Below are positions 34,191-46,979 of a DNA stretch of 64,000 nucleotides, in pieces. The translations under genes were made by a program, and so were the position numbers. Source of the DNA: Glandiceps talaboti (Eukaryota; Hemichordata; Enteropneusta; Spengelidae); the NCBI RefSeq assembly GCF_964340395.1, contig NC_135556.1, positions 21,114,723 through 21,178,722 of the forward strand, read 5' to 3'. The notes beneath the pieces were generated by a model. That model had not been told where the DNA came from. It saw nothing but the letters and a program-made list of their open reading frames with translations, and searched no databases. Numbering within the stretch: the stretch's first letter is position 1; each line of letters begins with the position of its first letter.

Positions 34191-36725
34191 TCGTCAGATA
34201 TCATGATCCCCAGATAACTTTGGTAAATTGATAACACTTTCACAAACATTGGCCGATGACTCTGTAAGCTACAATCGAATTCAATCGAGCAGCGTGGAAA
34301 GAAGAGACACAACCATGATTTTCAAGATAAACTCAATTGATAAGACCCCTGTATATAAATAACAACACTCTTTGAAAAGTTGAATTCAAACAATCAACGC
34401 CATGTGTGTTATTTGATTACAGAAGGTCGTAAAATACAACGATGCCTTAGCTAGACTGAAGTTGATGTTATTATATTTAGAACACTAGACTATTAGAACA
34501 CAGACCCAAGAAAAAGTACAATGTATTTTAAATTCAAAAATGTTCTTTTAATCAGAATAACGGCGACTAGTGAGGAACAAGTAAAATATTATTGTATATA
34601 ATTCATGAACAATGAAACAACGATGTCAAAACAAAACAGTTGAAAAAATGTCAAAACCGTACCACTTTTTTCACAACAAACAAATCATGTACGTGTCGTG
34701 TCGACCACGGTTCTTCACATTTTTGTATATTGCGTACTCTTCTCTGTCTACATATTTCACAATTTTAATGTGATGTCGCTTCGCCAATTCTCTCCCTTCC
34801 ACCCACCCACCCCCACCCAACCCCCACCCCAAACCCCGCTCAAAAGAAAAAACTATTTCAAAAATAAATTACCTGAAATCCTGTGACGTAGCCATCGATA
34901 GCAGTCTGCTGGTTTAGCTAAGACAGGGGGGCGATGACCTATGACACCGCAAATAGTTTAAATACGACTGACAAAAACAGAGGAGTTACTACCGGACTTA
35001 TAGTTATCTTCTAGTGTAGAGCGTATGTTTGTAGTAGCAGGATTCGTGTGATATTTTAGTTAGGAAAACAATAATCTAAGTAATAATACGTGCCCCTGTT
35101 ATGTCTGTAAACGTTTGTCCGAAGATCCCTCAAAGTTGGGCATGACTACAGGGCTGATTCTACGACCACTTAGAACAGATTTTTGAATCAGGCCTTGTCC
35201 AAAATAATTAAAAAGTGAAATTTCAAAATACACCCCCACCGAGAACCAATTTGTTCAGGTGACCCCTCCACTTGACCTCACAATATTGTAAACGATCCCT
35301 CACCTCTATAAAAAGCATAGCCGAGTAAGGAAGTACATCTTAAAACATATAGCGCGATACGCTGTTTAACGAGTTTTTTATTAAACCTGAGTGTACTAAG
35401 ACTAAAATCCACTGTAAGGTACCCAGGACCGTAATGGCAGCAGTATGGGGTGATGACAATGTACATGTATATTACGTATATAGTGGCGTACGAATGTATT
35501 GAATGTACGGATCAAACGTGACATACGCACAGCAATTAAATAGACGAAAACTATTATTAGCACTTTGTCATCTATGCATGAACAGATCAGCTTTGTTGGG
35601 GCTTTCTCTTCGCCAAATATACATCAATTTCGTCTATTGTATTCCAAGTTATTGTATTCATGACCTTTTGGTCTGATGCACAATGATTCAATACAAGCGT
35701 TATTTCGGCAGACATAGTCAACACCCTGGTTGCCGTGTTTGTTGACGAGAGCTTGAATAAAAGTTAATTGTTTTGGAATGGACACACCAACCACCACGGG
35801 TATTGAAGTGGACAACAAACAGATTTAGGGCTGTGGACAACAAGACCAACACTGGCTTTCGAGTTTACACTTGTATGCTTCACAAAGAAGGTAAGGTATA
35901 CCTAACGTGTGTTGTGGAGGGACAATACAGTCCTGAGGGAGCCTTCAACACTATAAGAGTGACTCATTTTTCAACTTTTCTCCTGACGTATAACCAGTAC
36001 ACATTGTCACGATTTAGGACATTTACAGACAAAAGTTAAAACATATTCGTGTTCCGCGTAAAGCCACGGATCAGACACAGATCTTTATGTGCCATTTTCA
36101 TAAAGCAAATACTTGATTTACCGTCGTTTTTTTCTCGGTTGACTACCTTGGTTGTATGCCAGTTATACATAACGGTAAGTGGCAGGCGTATGCTCAGATA
36201 ACATGACATTTAAATGACCCCATTTCAGGTCGACCACCTTCAAATGTGCTTGCAAATTGCAATTACAGGCTCGAGGGAGCAATGTATGAAAAGTTGTGCT
36301 GTCGACAATTATGTTGTCGTTTTTCTTCCCAAGATTTCCTACTTCAGTATAATTGTGTGTTTATCGAAGACGTGTATGTTAAACTTGTATTGTAACACGA
36401 GTTTGTGTACAGATTTACTAGTACATGTAATTAACAATATTGTATAATATGCACGTTCACTTAATAGTATCTTTCCTTGTATAGAGTCTAATTTGAAGTC
36501 TAAGTGAGAAAAAGTTAAATGATACAAACCAAAAAATGACAACCCCAATTCACACAGATAAGAAAAATTACTTCGGATATGAAAGTTGTGTATGATGCCG
36601 TATTTGCATTGTACATAGGAAAAAATTTTCCCTCTATAAATGACATCCCTGAAATCAGTTATTTATTTTTGCAATTTTCCCCTCAACTATCTAGAAACTA
36701 TTTTGACTTGTGAAAACTGGCAAAT
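33882..36725. other. Intergenic region between the LRR-caspase and PAD-like 1
   Basis: It contains a (GACA)n array at about 34113-34189. No gene is recognised. An open stretch at 35773-36039 (reading FRVYTCMLHKEGKVYLTCVV among others) has no family resemblance and contains a possible donor site. It could be an untranslated or unrecognised exon. Confidence 0.55.
34113..34189. repeat. (GACA)n microsatellite
   Basis: About 19 uninterrupted GACA units downstream of the LRR-caspase stop codon, possibly within its 3' UTR. Confidence 0.96.
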
Positions 36726-39296
36726 ATGGGATCTGGAGTGTCTCTACCAGGTGGGAGGGACAACGCCTTGTCAGACTTTAAGGTAAACAGACTTACGATT
36801 TACAACGTTTCTCGCACTCACATCGTAAATGAACTTGATAGTAGCAGACGATATACAACCCATTTCATGTTACCGTTCACCAGCTCTGTTTGATACAACA
36901 AAGCAGAAATCTTAAAGAAACTGCAAGATAGCAAGATCGTAATTTCTTGCTACATTTTTGCCTATTATGAAATAAACCATCGAAACGTTCTGCCAATGTT
37001 TTGACGCCTGTATTTGATGTCTGCATCACGACACTTTAGTTCATTCCATTTAGAGAAAATGTTGTAAGAAACTGCATTCACTCAGTCTTGCTATCTTAAA
37101 TTGTAGCATGCGCAGTTTTCATTACGTGACTGTTCAATCAGAACAGGTGAACGGTAATTTCAAACGTGTTGTACCTTCTTGTACATACACCCCTGTTACG
37201 TCTAGCTATACAATCATTCCATATATACATCAGACCATTGCAAAGTATATGCCCCTTATTCTGTTTCTGCATCTTAATTTACCAAAAGTCAGGATTCATA
37301 TTGAATTATTTTTTTAATGGATGCAATGGTAATTATTGAAATACAGATAAGCCTACACATTTTTGGATCAGGTACGACACACTATGTAGAAGAATGACTA
37401 CTCCTTTTTTGTCTTACACCTGATGACGTAATCAGCCATGTCAAGGTAGATACCCATACAGGAGATCAAAAGTGGTTCAAGATACACCACGTGTTTTACA
37501 ACTGGTGACAGAAAAAGAAACGTTTGACGTAGCCGTAGTGGGGACAACTCTTCAAATTTCGTTGGATGAGATCGCACCAAAAGGAGCACGTTCGTTCATT
37601 GTACAGACAACTCATCCATACCATATTGACGTACGATATACCGATAAAACATCAGAGAAGAGTGTCGTCGACGTTGCGTTTCAGACGTTTTATACATTTC
37701 AAGATGGAGGTCGACTGCTGCTTGACGTGTTAAGGCCTGCCAACAGAAATTTACAGGTATACATGTTGAACAATTTTGTCCTTGTATGGTCAGTAAAATT
37801 ATTAATACAAGTTATTTTCCTCGATTTCTGAAGAACAAACCTACCATTTATCTTTGTCGGTGCCTGACGCTGAAACTAAAGTCTATGTTTTATCTGACGA
37901 CGGCGGAATTTTACACACCTATGGCATGCACACTACAACGAAACAAAATAGATGAACCGACCCATTACTTAGACGATCTTGCGATGAGAACTTTAAAAAT
38001 ATGTAAAATACAGGGCATCAGTATCACACAAACGGAAACACACCCAACTTATACTTATATTTGCTATCGAACTGTGATCACCATGATATACTCGAGCAAC
38101 TGCCTCCTGTCAATCTATGGACCCGATCATATCATCTGATCTCAAATACATTGTTTTTTTCTATCATTTTTAGATTGTTATTGATTTTGACTTCATGGAC
38201 CACGAGCCTACCCCTTTTATTGAGGCCAAGACAAATGATAATCCAAAAAATCGCTATCACTTCGTACCATCTATATTGAATCTTCAAATTGTCTATCTCT
38301 CCCTTGACGCTGACACTGATCGTGATGGTTACATCGAGCACAACAGTCCGTTTAAGGTAGAATTTCTTAATATTAAACATTAAATTAAATTAAACAAATT
38401 TATAATGTTCGGTAATACCTCGCTGTCGCTATGTTTAACTGCTAAATCTACGTAATTGTCTGAAGGAATTGAAATCTAGATACATGCATCCCGTAATTGT
38501 ATCAGTTGGTGGCGTTTTAATTTAAACGTTAATTTAAGTGCGCAGACGAAATTTCAAATTGCACCAACCGACTTATGGAAAAGGAATGAAGGGAGAAAGT
38601 CGGACTAGTGCTGTATTATTCCACGACTTCTCATCTGTGATTTTGGATTACATATACAACCTATTGAACTTGTACACTAGAATTAAGGAAAGATTGGGCA
38701 GTATTTGGTAATACCTTTGTTTCTTGACACAACTAAAACAATACTTGAACTCATTGTAACTATAGCAACACTTTATCGCTTTCGAATATACCAATGAAGT
38801 GAAAATTTGAAAATATGGCAAAGTCAATCGCATAGGTGATCATTGCTTAAAAGATATAACATGTATTGACTATTACATATACTTTTTTATCCTAGGATTT
38901 CTGGCAATGGGGAACGGATGGATACGGACCAATTCTTGCCATGCGTGGTACAAACTCTAGAAACATGACATCAAATGAGAAACACGGTCAGTCCGATCAT
39001 AGGGAAGGAGAAGAAAATTATGTCATTGATCTTCAATCTGCCAGTCTTGACAAGACAAATTTCAGTGTATTGAAAGTCAGAGCAATCGGATGTGATGACT
39101 TACCACCTGGTTACACGCTGTATCTTTCACTTAAAAGACAAGATAAACAAGAGAACAACGAAGAAGTAAGAAAGAGATGCGTTTAATGAATGATATATTG
39201 TTATTACACATTAATCATGGCAGCCATAATTTTTGTTTTCATAATTGTCTATATAGATAATGGGTAATTGAGTCTGTCCATCTGTCTGTCTCTGTC

Positions 39297-39331
<35 letters not shown>

Positions 39332-39404
39332 GCCTGTCTCCGTCTCGCTTTCCATTTCTCTCTCCCTGCCTCTGTCTCTGCCTCTGTCTCTCTGTTTCTG
39401 TCTG

Positions 39405-39477
<73 letters not shown>

Positions 39478-39630
39478 GTGTCTCTCTCTATATGCTGCTA
39501 AGGGTAATTGAGTCTGTTCATATGTCTGTCTCTGTCTCTGTCTCTGTCTGTCTCTCTCCGTCTCGCTTTCCATTTCTCTCTCCCTGTCTCTGCCTCTGTC
39601 CCTGTCTCCCTGTCTCTCTGTCTCTGTCTC

Positions 39631-39675
<45 letters not shown>

Positions 39676-41294
39676 ACATAATTACAGTTTTTGGTACATA
39701 TTGGCATGACACTTTAATAGTGACACATCCTTTTTTATTATGATTTAAACAATCTTAGGATGAGACAGCCCCACCATGTATAGCTGCCTATGTGAAGAGC
39801 GGTCCAGGACAGCGCCACACACGTCAGATTATGGCACCAAATGTTACTGCTATGCAGGCTGAAATTCCTTGGCCGAAGAAGACTACAGACTCGGTCGATG
39901 ACGGAGTTGCAGAGACTGAGATTTTCATGCAAGAAATACAATCTTTCGATGGAACGTCAAAACCTAGACAATTTGTACCAGTCACGTTATCTTTTTGCCG
40001 GGTATAGTTAAAACTCAATTAGTACATACATTGTTTTGAAAGTGGTTTTGTTATGTACAATAACTTATTCATTATGTCGTACACAGTGAACAGAATTGTA
40101 TCACCTGTGGGTAAACGTATTTTGGTAGCTGTATACACGATAAAAATAAAACAAATTGACCTTTGGGTCCGCACTTAAAAACCAGCGCCCTCAACGACGA
40201 TCACGCTTTCATCGTGTTTCTGTACTGTTTACAGTTAATAATCGACCACTAGTTAACATATACGGTGTTAAATTACTGGTATTTTTGTTGCAGTGTATAT
40301 ATTGTGGTTGTGTGATTGCAAAATGATACTCCAGTTATACCTAGTATAGTTTGAACATGGTGACGGATTCAAAACCCATACAGCTTTCGCTCAAGATTTA
40401 AAGTTGCAACAACGTTACGTACATAATATATTGACCACTAATTAACAGATACAATGTCTCTTTATAGATAAGTAATTGAGCAATTGTCAGTGTGATAGAT
40501 TTGTGTATAGTGTTCTGCACACTTATAACCATCACATTTTGTTCATGGGCATATTTTGCAGGGTAAGGAGATAATATTTGAAGACTCGTTGGAATTGCGT
40601 ATTTGTCCTTGGATCATACCTTCACCGTTAGCTGAGCCACATGCAATGTTCTTTGTTGATAATCTTGATGATACAACAGAGTTCAGTGATGACCTAAGTC
40701 ATGCCGCTTCATCGGGAGGATTGAATGTCATACCCGTACATCCTTATGAAGTGGCTTCACATCCTGATGGTGAAGCACTCGCGGTACGTATAATCTGGGC
40801 CCAATATATATGTTACTACACATCGATTTCATGCAGCCTTCAGTAATTGGTTTAGATCGTATCACGTGACTCATAGTGAACTCAATTTGCATAGAGCGGC
40901 CACTAGTCGCACTCGTAATCGTATAGCCTAGGCGTCCTAGCAGTGATTTGCTTTGACTATGGAAACAATGTGAGAATGTGATGTGTTATGAAACACTTAT
41001 ATTGCCTGTGTTGTCTCTCTTAAACGTATACATTCCATCAATTCACATTGATATATAAGTTGTTCTCTTTACATGTGTTATAGAAGAGTTGCACAGTGCA
41101 CGTCATATTACATGGAGTATCTAAACATATAAACACAATTTAAATGTTTTTTATCAAATTACAGAAATGGATGATGTCAGGATTTACGCAGACATCTGAC
41201 AATGTCAATACATTATTTGCTGTGTCTCAACCTCAAGAAGAAAATAAAGAACATACATTTATCCCGGTTAGTGACGGTTTTTTTGTTGTTGTTG

Positions 41295-41349
<55 letters not shown>

Positions 41350-41785
41350 CGTGTGTGTTTGGAGAATGATGTCCTTTGCATGTGCGCGCGTAATTTCTTT
41401 TCTTTTCTCATTCACCTGTCTTGCTCCCGAAAGTATGTTTTTTTCAAATACATTTATGTCACTTTCGAAATCCTATTCTGGACTATTCTAAATTTCATGT
41501 TTTGTTATAGGGATCGCAATATGAGTATTTCACATTAGGAAGAAAGGGTAATTTTGACAAGATGATGGCAACACCACCAATATATCCTGATTTTCCGCTG
41601 GGGGCTTTGCTAGTTGCATCTTTGACACCTGAAGGAGAGCAACCTGGGTAAGGATTTTAGATAAAGCTGAATACCACAGTCAGGTATCCGTAAATGTTTG
41701 GGGAAAGAGAATAAGTTATTCTAATATTTTTTCCGTGAATATATCACTCAGTCTCTCTTTCTCGTCACAGTCGCTCTCAACTGAG

Positions 41786-41839
<54 letters not shown>

Positions 41840-42323
41840 GTATGTATGTCTGTCTGTCTTGCGGCTATCTGTCTCCGTCTGTGTATGCGTGTCATTTTGT
41901 CTATCTTTATCCCCAGTCTGTCTGTCTGTCTCTCTGTCTCTCTGTCTCTCTGTCTCTCTGTCTGTCTGTCTCTCTGTCTGTCTATCTGTGTTTGGTTGTC
42001 GGTCAGTCTCTCTGTCTCTGTTTTATCTCTATTTTATCTGTTTTGTTTTTTAACTTGAATATTTAAATACATAGAGGAAAAGATACAGTTAACGTGCTGA
42101 TTTAGTAGTTTCATTTTATTTCAGAAGTTGGAAACAAGGAAAAACTGAAGTCGGTTACATACCGAAGGCATTGGGGGAATTTCTTGATTCCCAAAAGGTT
42201 CAACCAATGGTAGAAATATTTACTGATTGGTTAGAAACTGGTGACGTCACAAGTATGGTAAACTTTGTACCATGCAGAAGTCAAGCGGTAAGAGAGAGAG
42301 GGGGACAGACGTAGACAGACACG

Positions 42324-42416
<93 letters not shown>

Positions 42417-42495
42417 ACTGACTGACTGACTGACTGACTGACTGACTGACTGACTGACTGACTGACTGACTGACTGACTGACGTGAGATGACAGA

Positions 42496-42546
<51 letters not shown>

Positions 42547-43495
42547 CAGAGACAGAGACAAAGACAGAGACAGAGAGCCTGAACGACAGATTGGTATCTT
42601 TGGTGTCAGCAATGTACATTTTAGACTTTCGTGATGTTTAAGTGTTTTACATGTAATCACCCTGCCAAAGTGTTTTATTCATGTATGTTTCACATTTGTG
42701 CATCCAAATTCTTCTCTTTACAGGGCTTCAAGATCATAATGCCAAGTATGTACATATGCAGAGAGTTGTTGGTGGATTTTAGAAGGCATGGCGAAGGATT
42801 TATTTGTGAAGGTATACTAGTATATTTGTCAACTTTCTCACAGTGGACATATGCGTCATGTTTGATATCGTGATTTAAAAACGTGGTCGCTGATGGCGCT
42901 GCATTAAGCCTAATCCAACGTGAAATTTGGAAACCATGTTCCTATATTGACATTCGCCTCTTAAAGTGTGATACTACATAAGCTTATGTTTTAGAATATT
43001 AGTTTTTAAATATCATATATTGTTTAAATAACTAAAATCTCAGATTACGATAAAATAGAAATAAATCTAACGGTATTTTGTTTGTATGATTATCCTTGCT
43101 GCAACATCCCTACCCTTTCCAACACCTTAGAAAGCAGACACCCATAGTTTATTTTACTCGAGTTAAACTTGGTCACACTTTCACAAAAATGAAATTTCTG
43201 CTGACCCGTCTTATATTTTCATTTCAACATTAGGTAAAACGCTCAAAGGTGAAGATGCAAAAGTCCAGGTTACTAAGATCCTCGAGGATAGAGATTTTTG
43301 GAAAACCAACCAGTATTTCCAGGTAAATAGTAAAGTGTTAAAAGGTACAATACATCTAGTTTGCACATGTATTTATATGTGGGTTTGTGTGCGTGTGTGT
43401 GTGTATGTATGTATGTATGTATGTATGTATGTATGTATGTATGTATGTATGTATCTATGTATCTATGTATGTGTAAGTATGTGTGTGTGTGTGAG

Positions 43496-43543
<48 letters not shown>

Positions 43544-44547
43544 TGTTTGAGTGCATGTCTGTCTGTGTATCTGTGTGTATTCATAGTTAACCATTCTGTA
43601 TAATTCTCATAGAATTTCATTGACTGGAATAGACTGAGACTACGCTGGCAGCTAGGACTTCGTATTGAGGATTTTATTGAGATACCAGCACTATGGCAAC
43701 TAGATGAACAGGATGGTATCAGAGCAATGCCTTTCTTTCCTAACATGACGTCACTGGTCGTCCTGGGTGACCGTCTGGGTATGCACGACAGTTATAAATC
43801 AATTACTATCAAACAATGAAAGTTACAGACTGTGTCCCTTCAACGCGAGCGGTATGCACAACAAATTGTCTACAAAAGTACATACCGCCCGGGTACATTA
43901 AAGGGACACAATGGGTAACGTTACTGTTTTTTTTAACTTTGCTTTCGTTTAATATCGTGTTATTCAAACTAAAAATTTCCTTTCATTTGTTGAAATATGC
44001 CTAGCGACAAGTAGACTAAGTCAGTGCTTCCATCCAAATTAGATGTGATATGCAAATTGCATCATGACATAATTTATTGGTTACTAATAAATTCGTACAT
44101 GAAACCACCTACATCTAGCTTTGTCTGCCAACATTTGCTACAGGATAAATGTATTTTTCTTATATGTAAATGTGTTTCGTATATGCCTTTAACCTCATCC
44201 ACAGGTTGTTACACACTTAAAATCATTATTACGCAAATTAGGAAAATAGTTGGACAGTTTATTGTTATTTCAACTGAATTTATCATTGTATCACCTTTTT
44301 TTCAGTCGTTCCCAAACCCCACGGCCCGAAGAGGAAGTACAACATAGTCTCAGACAGATTTGAACAGTACTTGATCGACGAATTTCGAGCTAGTCAGGTG
44401 ACTTCTGAACTACACTTTGTCGACGATTGGGGGCGTTGTTTCGATCGTGGACGTGCTACATCACCAAAAAGTTCTTTGTACAATCAAGTTCTAGTTCAAA
44501 GACGATCAGGAGCATATCCGGCATGGTGGCAACTTGAAATGCGATAG
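36726..44547 (+). CDS. PAD-family pseudoenzyme, PAD-like 1 (13 exons)
   Basis: Relative of protein-arginine deiminases, which convert peptidyl-Arg to citrulline. Exons: 36726-36782, 37436-37756, 38174-38356, 38896-39165, 39759-40001, 40562-40783, 41165-41266, 41511-41647, 42125-42287, 42724-42811, 43234-43322, 43613-43778, 44306-44547. They encode 760 aa (human PADs are about 663). PAD landmarks: the calcium-loop LDADTDRDGYIEHN, ELRICPWIIPSP, PLGALLVASL, VQPMVEIFTDWLETG, FVPCRSQAGF, FIDWNRLRLRWQLGL, FFPNMTSLVVLGDRL, VPKPHGP and AWW near the C-terminus. All four catalytic positions are changed: the Asp of W-I-Q-D-E lies in WMMSGF, GHVDEF reads GDVTSM (D552, T554), and the HCGTN Cys position falls in SSLYNQVLV. 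The start MGSGVS suggests N-myristoylation. The second exon uses the acceptor at 37434-37435, which keeps frame. Confidence 0.88.
36863..37164. mobile_element. MITE-like foldback element, copy 3 (PAD-like 1 intron 1)
   Basis: An element of about 302 bp of the same family as the copies at 14.3 and 23.6 kb, in the opposite orientation. The ends are TTTCATGTTACCGTTCACC and the inverse of TTTGAAATTACCGTTCACC. The subterminal TAGCAAGA motif and the central TTTGATGTCTGCAT block are shared with copy 1. Confidence 0.65.
39285..39670. repeat. (TGTC)n/(TC)n microsatellite blocks, PAD-like 1 intron 4
   Basis: Two successive pyrimidine blocks (about 39285-39485 and 39520-39670), each running TGTC, then a unique CGTCTCGCTTTCCATTTCTC segment, then TC. 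The shared middle segment shows that the whole compound array was duplicated in tandem. It lies upstream of exon 5. Confidence 0.93.
41294..41358. repeat. (GT)n microsatellite, PAD-like 1 intron 7
   Basis: A GT dinucleotide run starting about 28 bp after the exon 7 donor, preceded by a TTG run. Confidence 0.95.
41787..42020. repeat. (GTCT)n-rich tract, PAD-like 1 intron 8
   Basis: A GTCT tetranucleotide array with interspersed variants, upstream of exon 9. Confidence 0.93.
42291..42575. repeat. Compound GACA/GGCA/GACT/GA microsatellite, PAD-like 1 intron 9
   Basis: It begins within a few bases of the exon 9 donor (GTAAGAGAGAG). Pure GACA, GGCA and GACT arrays follow one another, then GA and GAGACA runs. 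Each switch changes a single position of the tetramer, so the blocks are probably derived from one another by point change and expansion. Confidence 0.96.
43398..43545. repeat. (GTAT)n/(GT)n microsatellite, PAD-like 1 intron 11
   Basis: A GTAT array, a short TA run and a GT run between exons 11 and 12. Confidence 0.94.
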
Positions 44548-44935
44548 AAACAACACATCTTCGTTAAACTGTGAACAATATAGAGTTTCAAGAAAGACAC
44601 AAACAAATTTCAGTCTTTTACCTGTTGCTCATCCCATTATACATACTTTTCTATATTAGTGGTTTGAGCCTGCTGTCACGGTTTACAGGACTTGTACATG
44701 TGGTATAGCCTGACTGTATTAATGGACGCCACGACACGAAAGATTATTACATATCGACCACTATTTATTAAATTTTGCGACATTTTTTTATATGATAGGA
44801 TGTGACTTTGTACAGTTTCGACATCAGTATAATAGATTCCAAAAGAATCTGTCTTTAATGGGGAAAGATAAGTGCAATGTATAATGTGTTTGACAATACT
44901 CAGTTTTCGTTTCAGTTTCTTCTTTTTATTATTTA

Positions 44936-44941
44936 AATAAA
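44936..44941 (+). terminator. Candidate PAD-like 1 poly(A) signal
   Basis: AATAAA about 390 nt after the stop codon, downstream of a T-rich stretch and with no competing gene on this strand. Confidence 0.5.
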
Positions 44942-45222
44942 CATTATATACCGATTCGTCGTAATGCTGGCCAGGACTGAAAGTTCGTGTAAATGTTTAC
45001 GCAAAGCCAGCGTTACATAATATTAACCGAAGTAGACCCTGGCCTTGCCAAGCCCGGTGTGAATGTTTGACCCGACGCGTGCAAATATTGATGTGTGCGT
45101 TTAATAAAGCTCTAATTAACAACTCAGTCTTTAAGTGGCTGTTTTCCTGACACTCTCTTTTACTGCGCCCCACTTTATAACAACTATACATGTATAGAGA
45201 ATGTGTCTGTGCACGTGCGCCT

Positions 45223-45390
<168 letters not shown>

Positions 45391-46979
45391 GCAGAGAAAA
45401 TTGACATTAGTACTAGCTTTCAATAATGTGTATAGTTTGAAATGTTATGCCCAATGTGATATCTCTCCTTGCAAAGTCCAGTTGTATTATAAAAGAAATC
45501 TCTTACTCTCATGTATGGTGAAGTCGCTGAAGTCGATTATCACTGTTGTTTCAATGTAGTGTACCATACAACTGTACATCTCTAGAGTGTGGGAAGGGGA
45601 CATGGGCACCGTATAATTGCACATATAAAATCTCAGTCTAGCCTTTTATTAAGGGGGGCTACGAAAATTCTTAGGTTCACTTTGATTTCGGATGGGAGGC
45701 AAGGATTTTTTTGAGATCGCGGAGGGGGGCTGCTCATACAAATTTTGACCAATATATTTTGTCCTCAGCCCCCCTGCCACTGTAAATTCTGCTCGTTCCC
45801 TGCAGTGTAAGGGAGGGATCACATCAAAATGTACCTCAAGTACTGTTCATACGGTATGTCTGATACGAGAGCGTTTTACAACGAAAATGCTTAATTGTAA
45901 TCGTGGGTTAAGGGTGTATCGTCGATGTTCCCTTAGTGCTACTTTCCCTTAGGTTGGTTCACCTGGGCAACCTTTCTGGGCATCGCAAGATGTCTGACAC
46001 TTTGATCAGAGACCGTGATTCATTAGATAGCGGACAAAAGACTGCGATATTCTCGTACTCGAGGTCGCTAGGGTCCCCGGCTATTGTCACTTTAAATGAC
46101 CGTACGCATGTCAAAACTCCTTTCTCAACAAAGAAACGTCATCTATTATTCGGCAGTGTCATACAAGCTATTGTAGTGCAAGAAGAAAGTGCTGTGCCGC
46201 TGGCTTTTTGTATGATCTGTTTTTACACATTGTCACACACTGGTAGTATAATAAACGTAGTGTCAAGGTGCGAGTCAACAAAAATGCTTCTCATTTAAAA
46301 CACAAATTTCAAATTGACTGCACGGAATATCTTGATCACCGATGTCATCAAGAAGTGGTCATTAACAGAAGTGAAGCCAAGGTCGTTGATTGCTAGGTAT
46401 AAGGTAAGGTTAAAACATTTTTTTAATTCGCTTGAGAACAGTGTTCTACATGGTCCTTGAGGTGTACATTTAGAACACACATACATACGACAGAATTATT
46501 TTACAATATGTTTTCGACAGTTTTCAATTGTAGCTGTCATGTGTCCACACTCTTTACACTTCTAAAACAGGCTAATATTTGTCAATGTGTTGGTTTTCCT
46601 ACTTGAAATACCTCTTGAACGTTAACTTTTTGTAGTAGAGTTAATTATTTGCGATATACGTCTACTCAGAGCTACCAACTTGCGTGACCACGCAAGTAAA
46701 GTGTAACCTTATCTAATTTCACCGTCTCTGAACACGCCGTTGACATAGTAGCCAGTCACATAACAAAGTGTCATTGATGATAACAGACATGCTTCCGTGC
46801 TTCTAGCTGTGAGTTCGACTGCCTGTCTATGGTTCAACATAATTCATTCTTACCATTTGTTCAAACTAATTGCAGTGCGATCTTCGATGTTTCCAGGACA
46901 ACGTTGACAGCGTCTGCGGTCCGACTAGCATTAGTATTCTATTTGTTTTTTCACTTCACACTGCTACCACGAATTCACC

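Noticed and set aside
35773-36039. 88-codon open frame upstream of PAD-like 1
   Set aside because: It shows no domain resemblance and a donor-like site interrupts it. It is too short to call without a transcript.
37462-37756. Alternative exon 2 start of PAD-like 1 at the CATACAG acceptor
   Set aside because: It would need phase 2 and breaks frame with exon 1. The upstream acceptor at 37434-37435 has a better pyrimidine tract and gives phase 0.
45936-46298. 120-codon open frame between the PAD-like genes
   Set aside because: It has no recognisable family and no splice context linking it to PAD-like 2.
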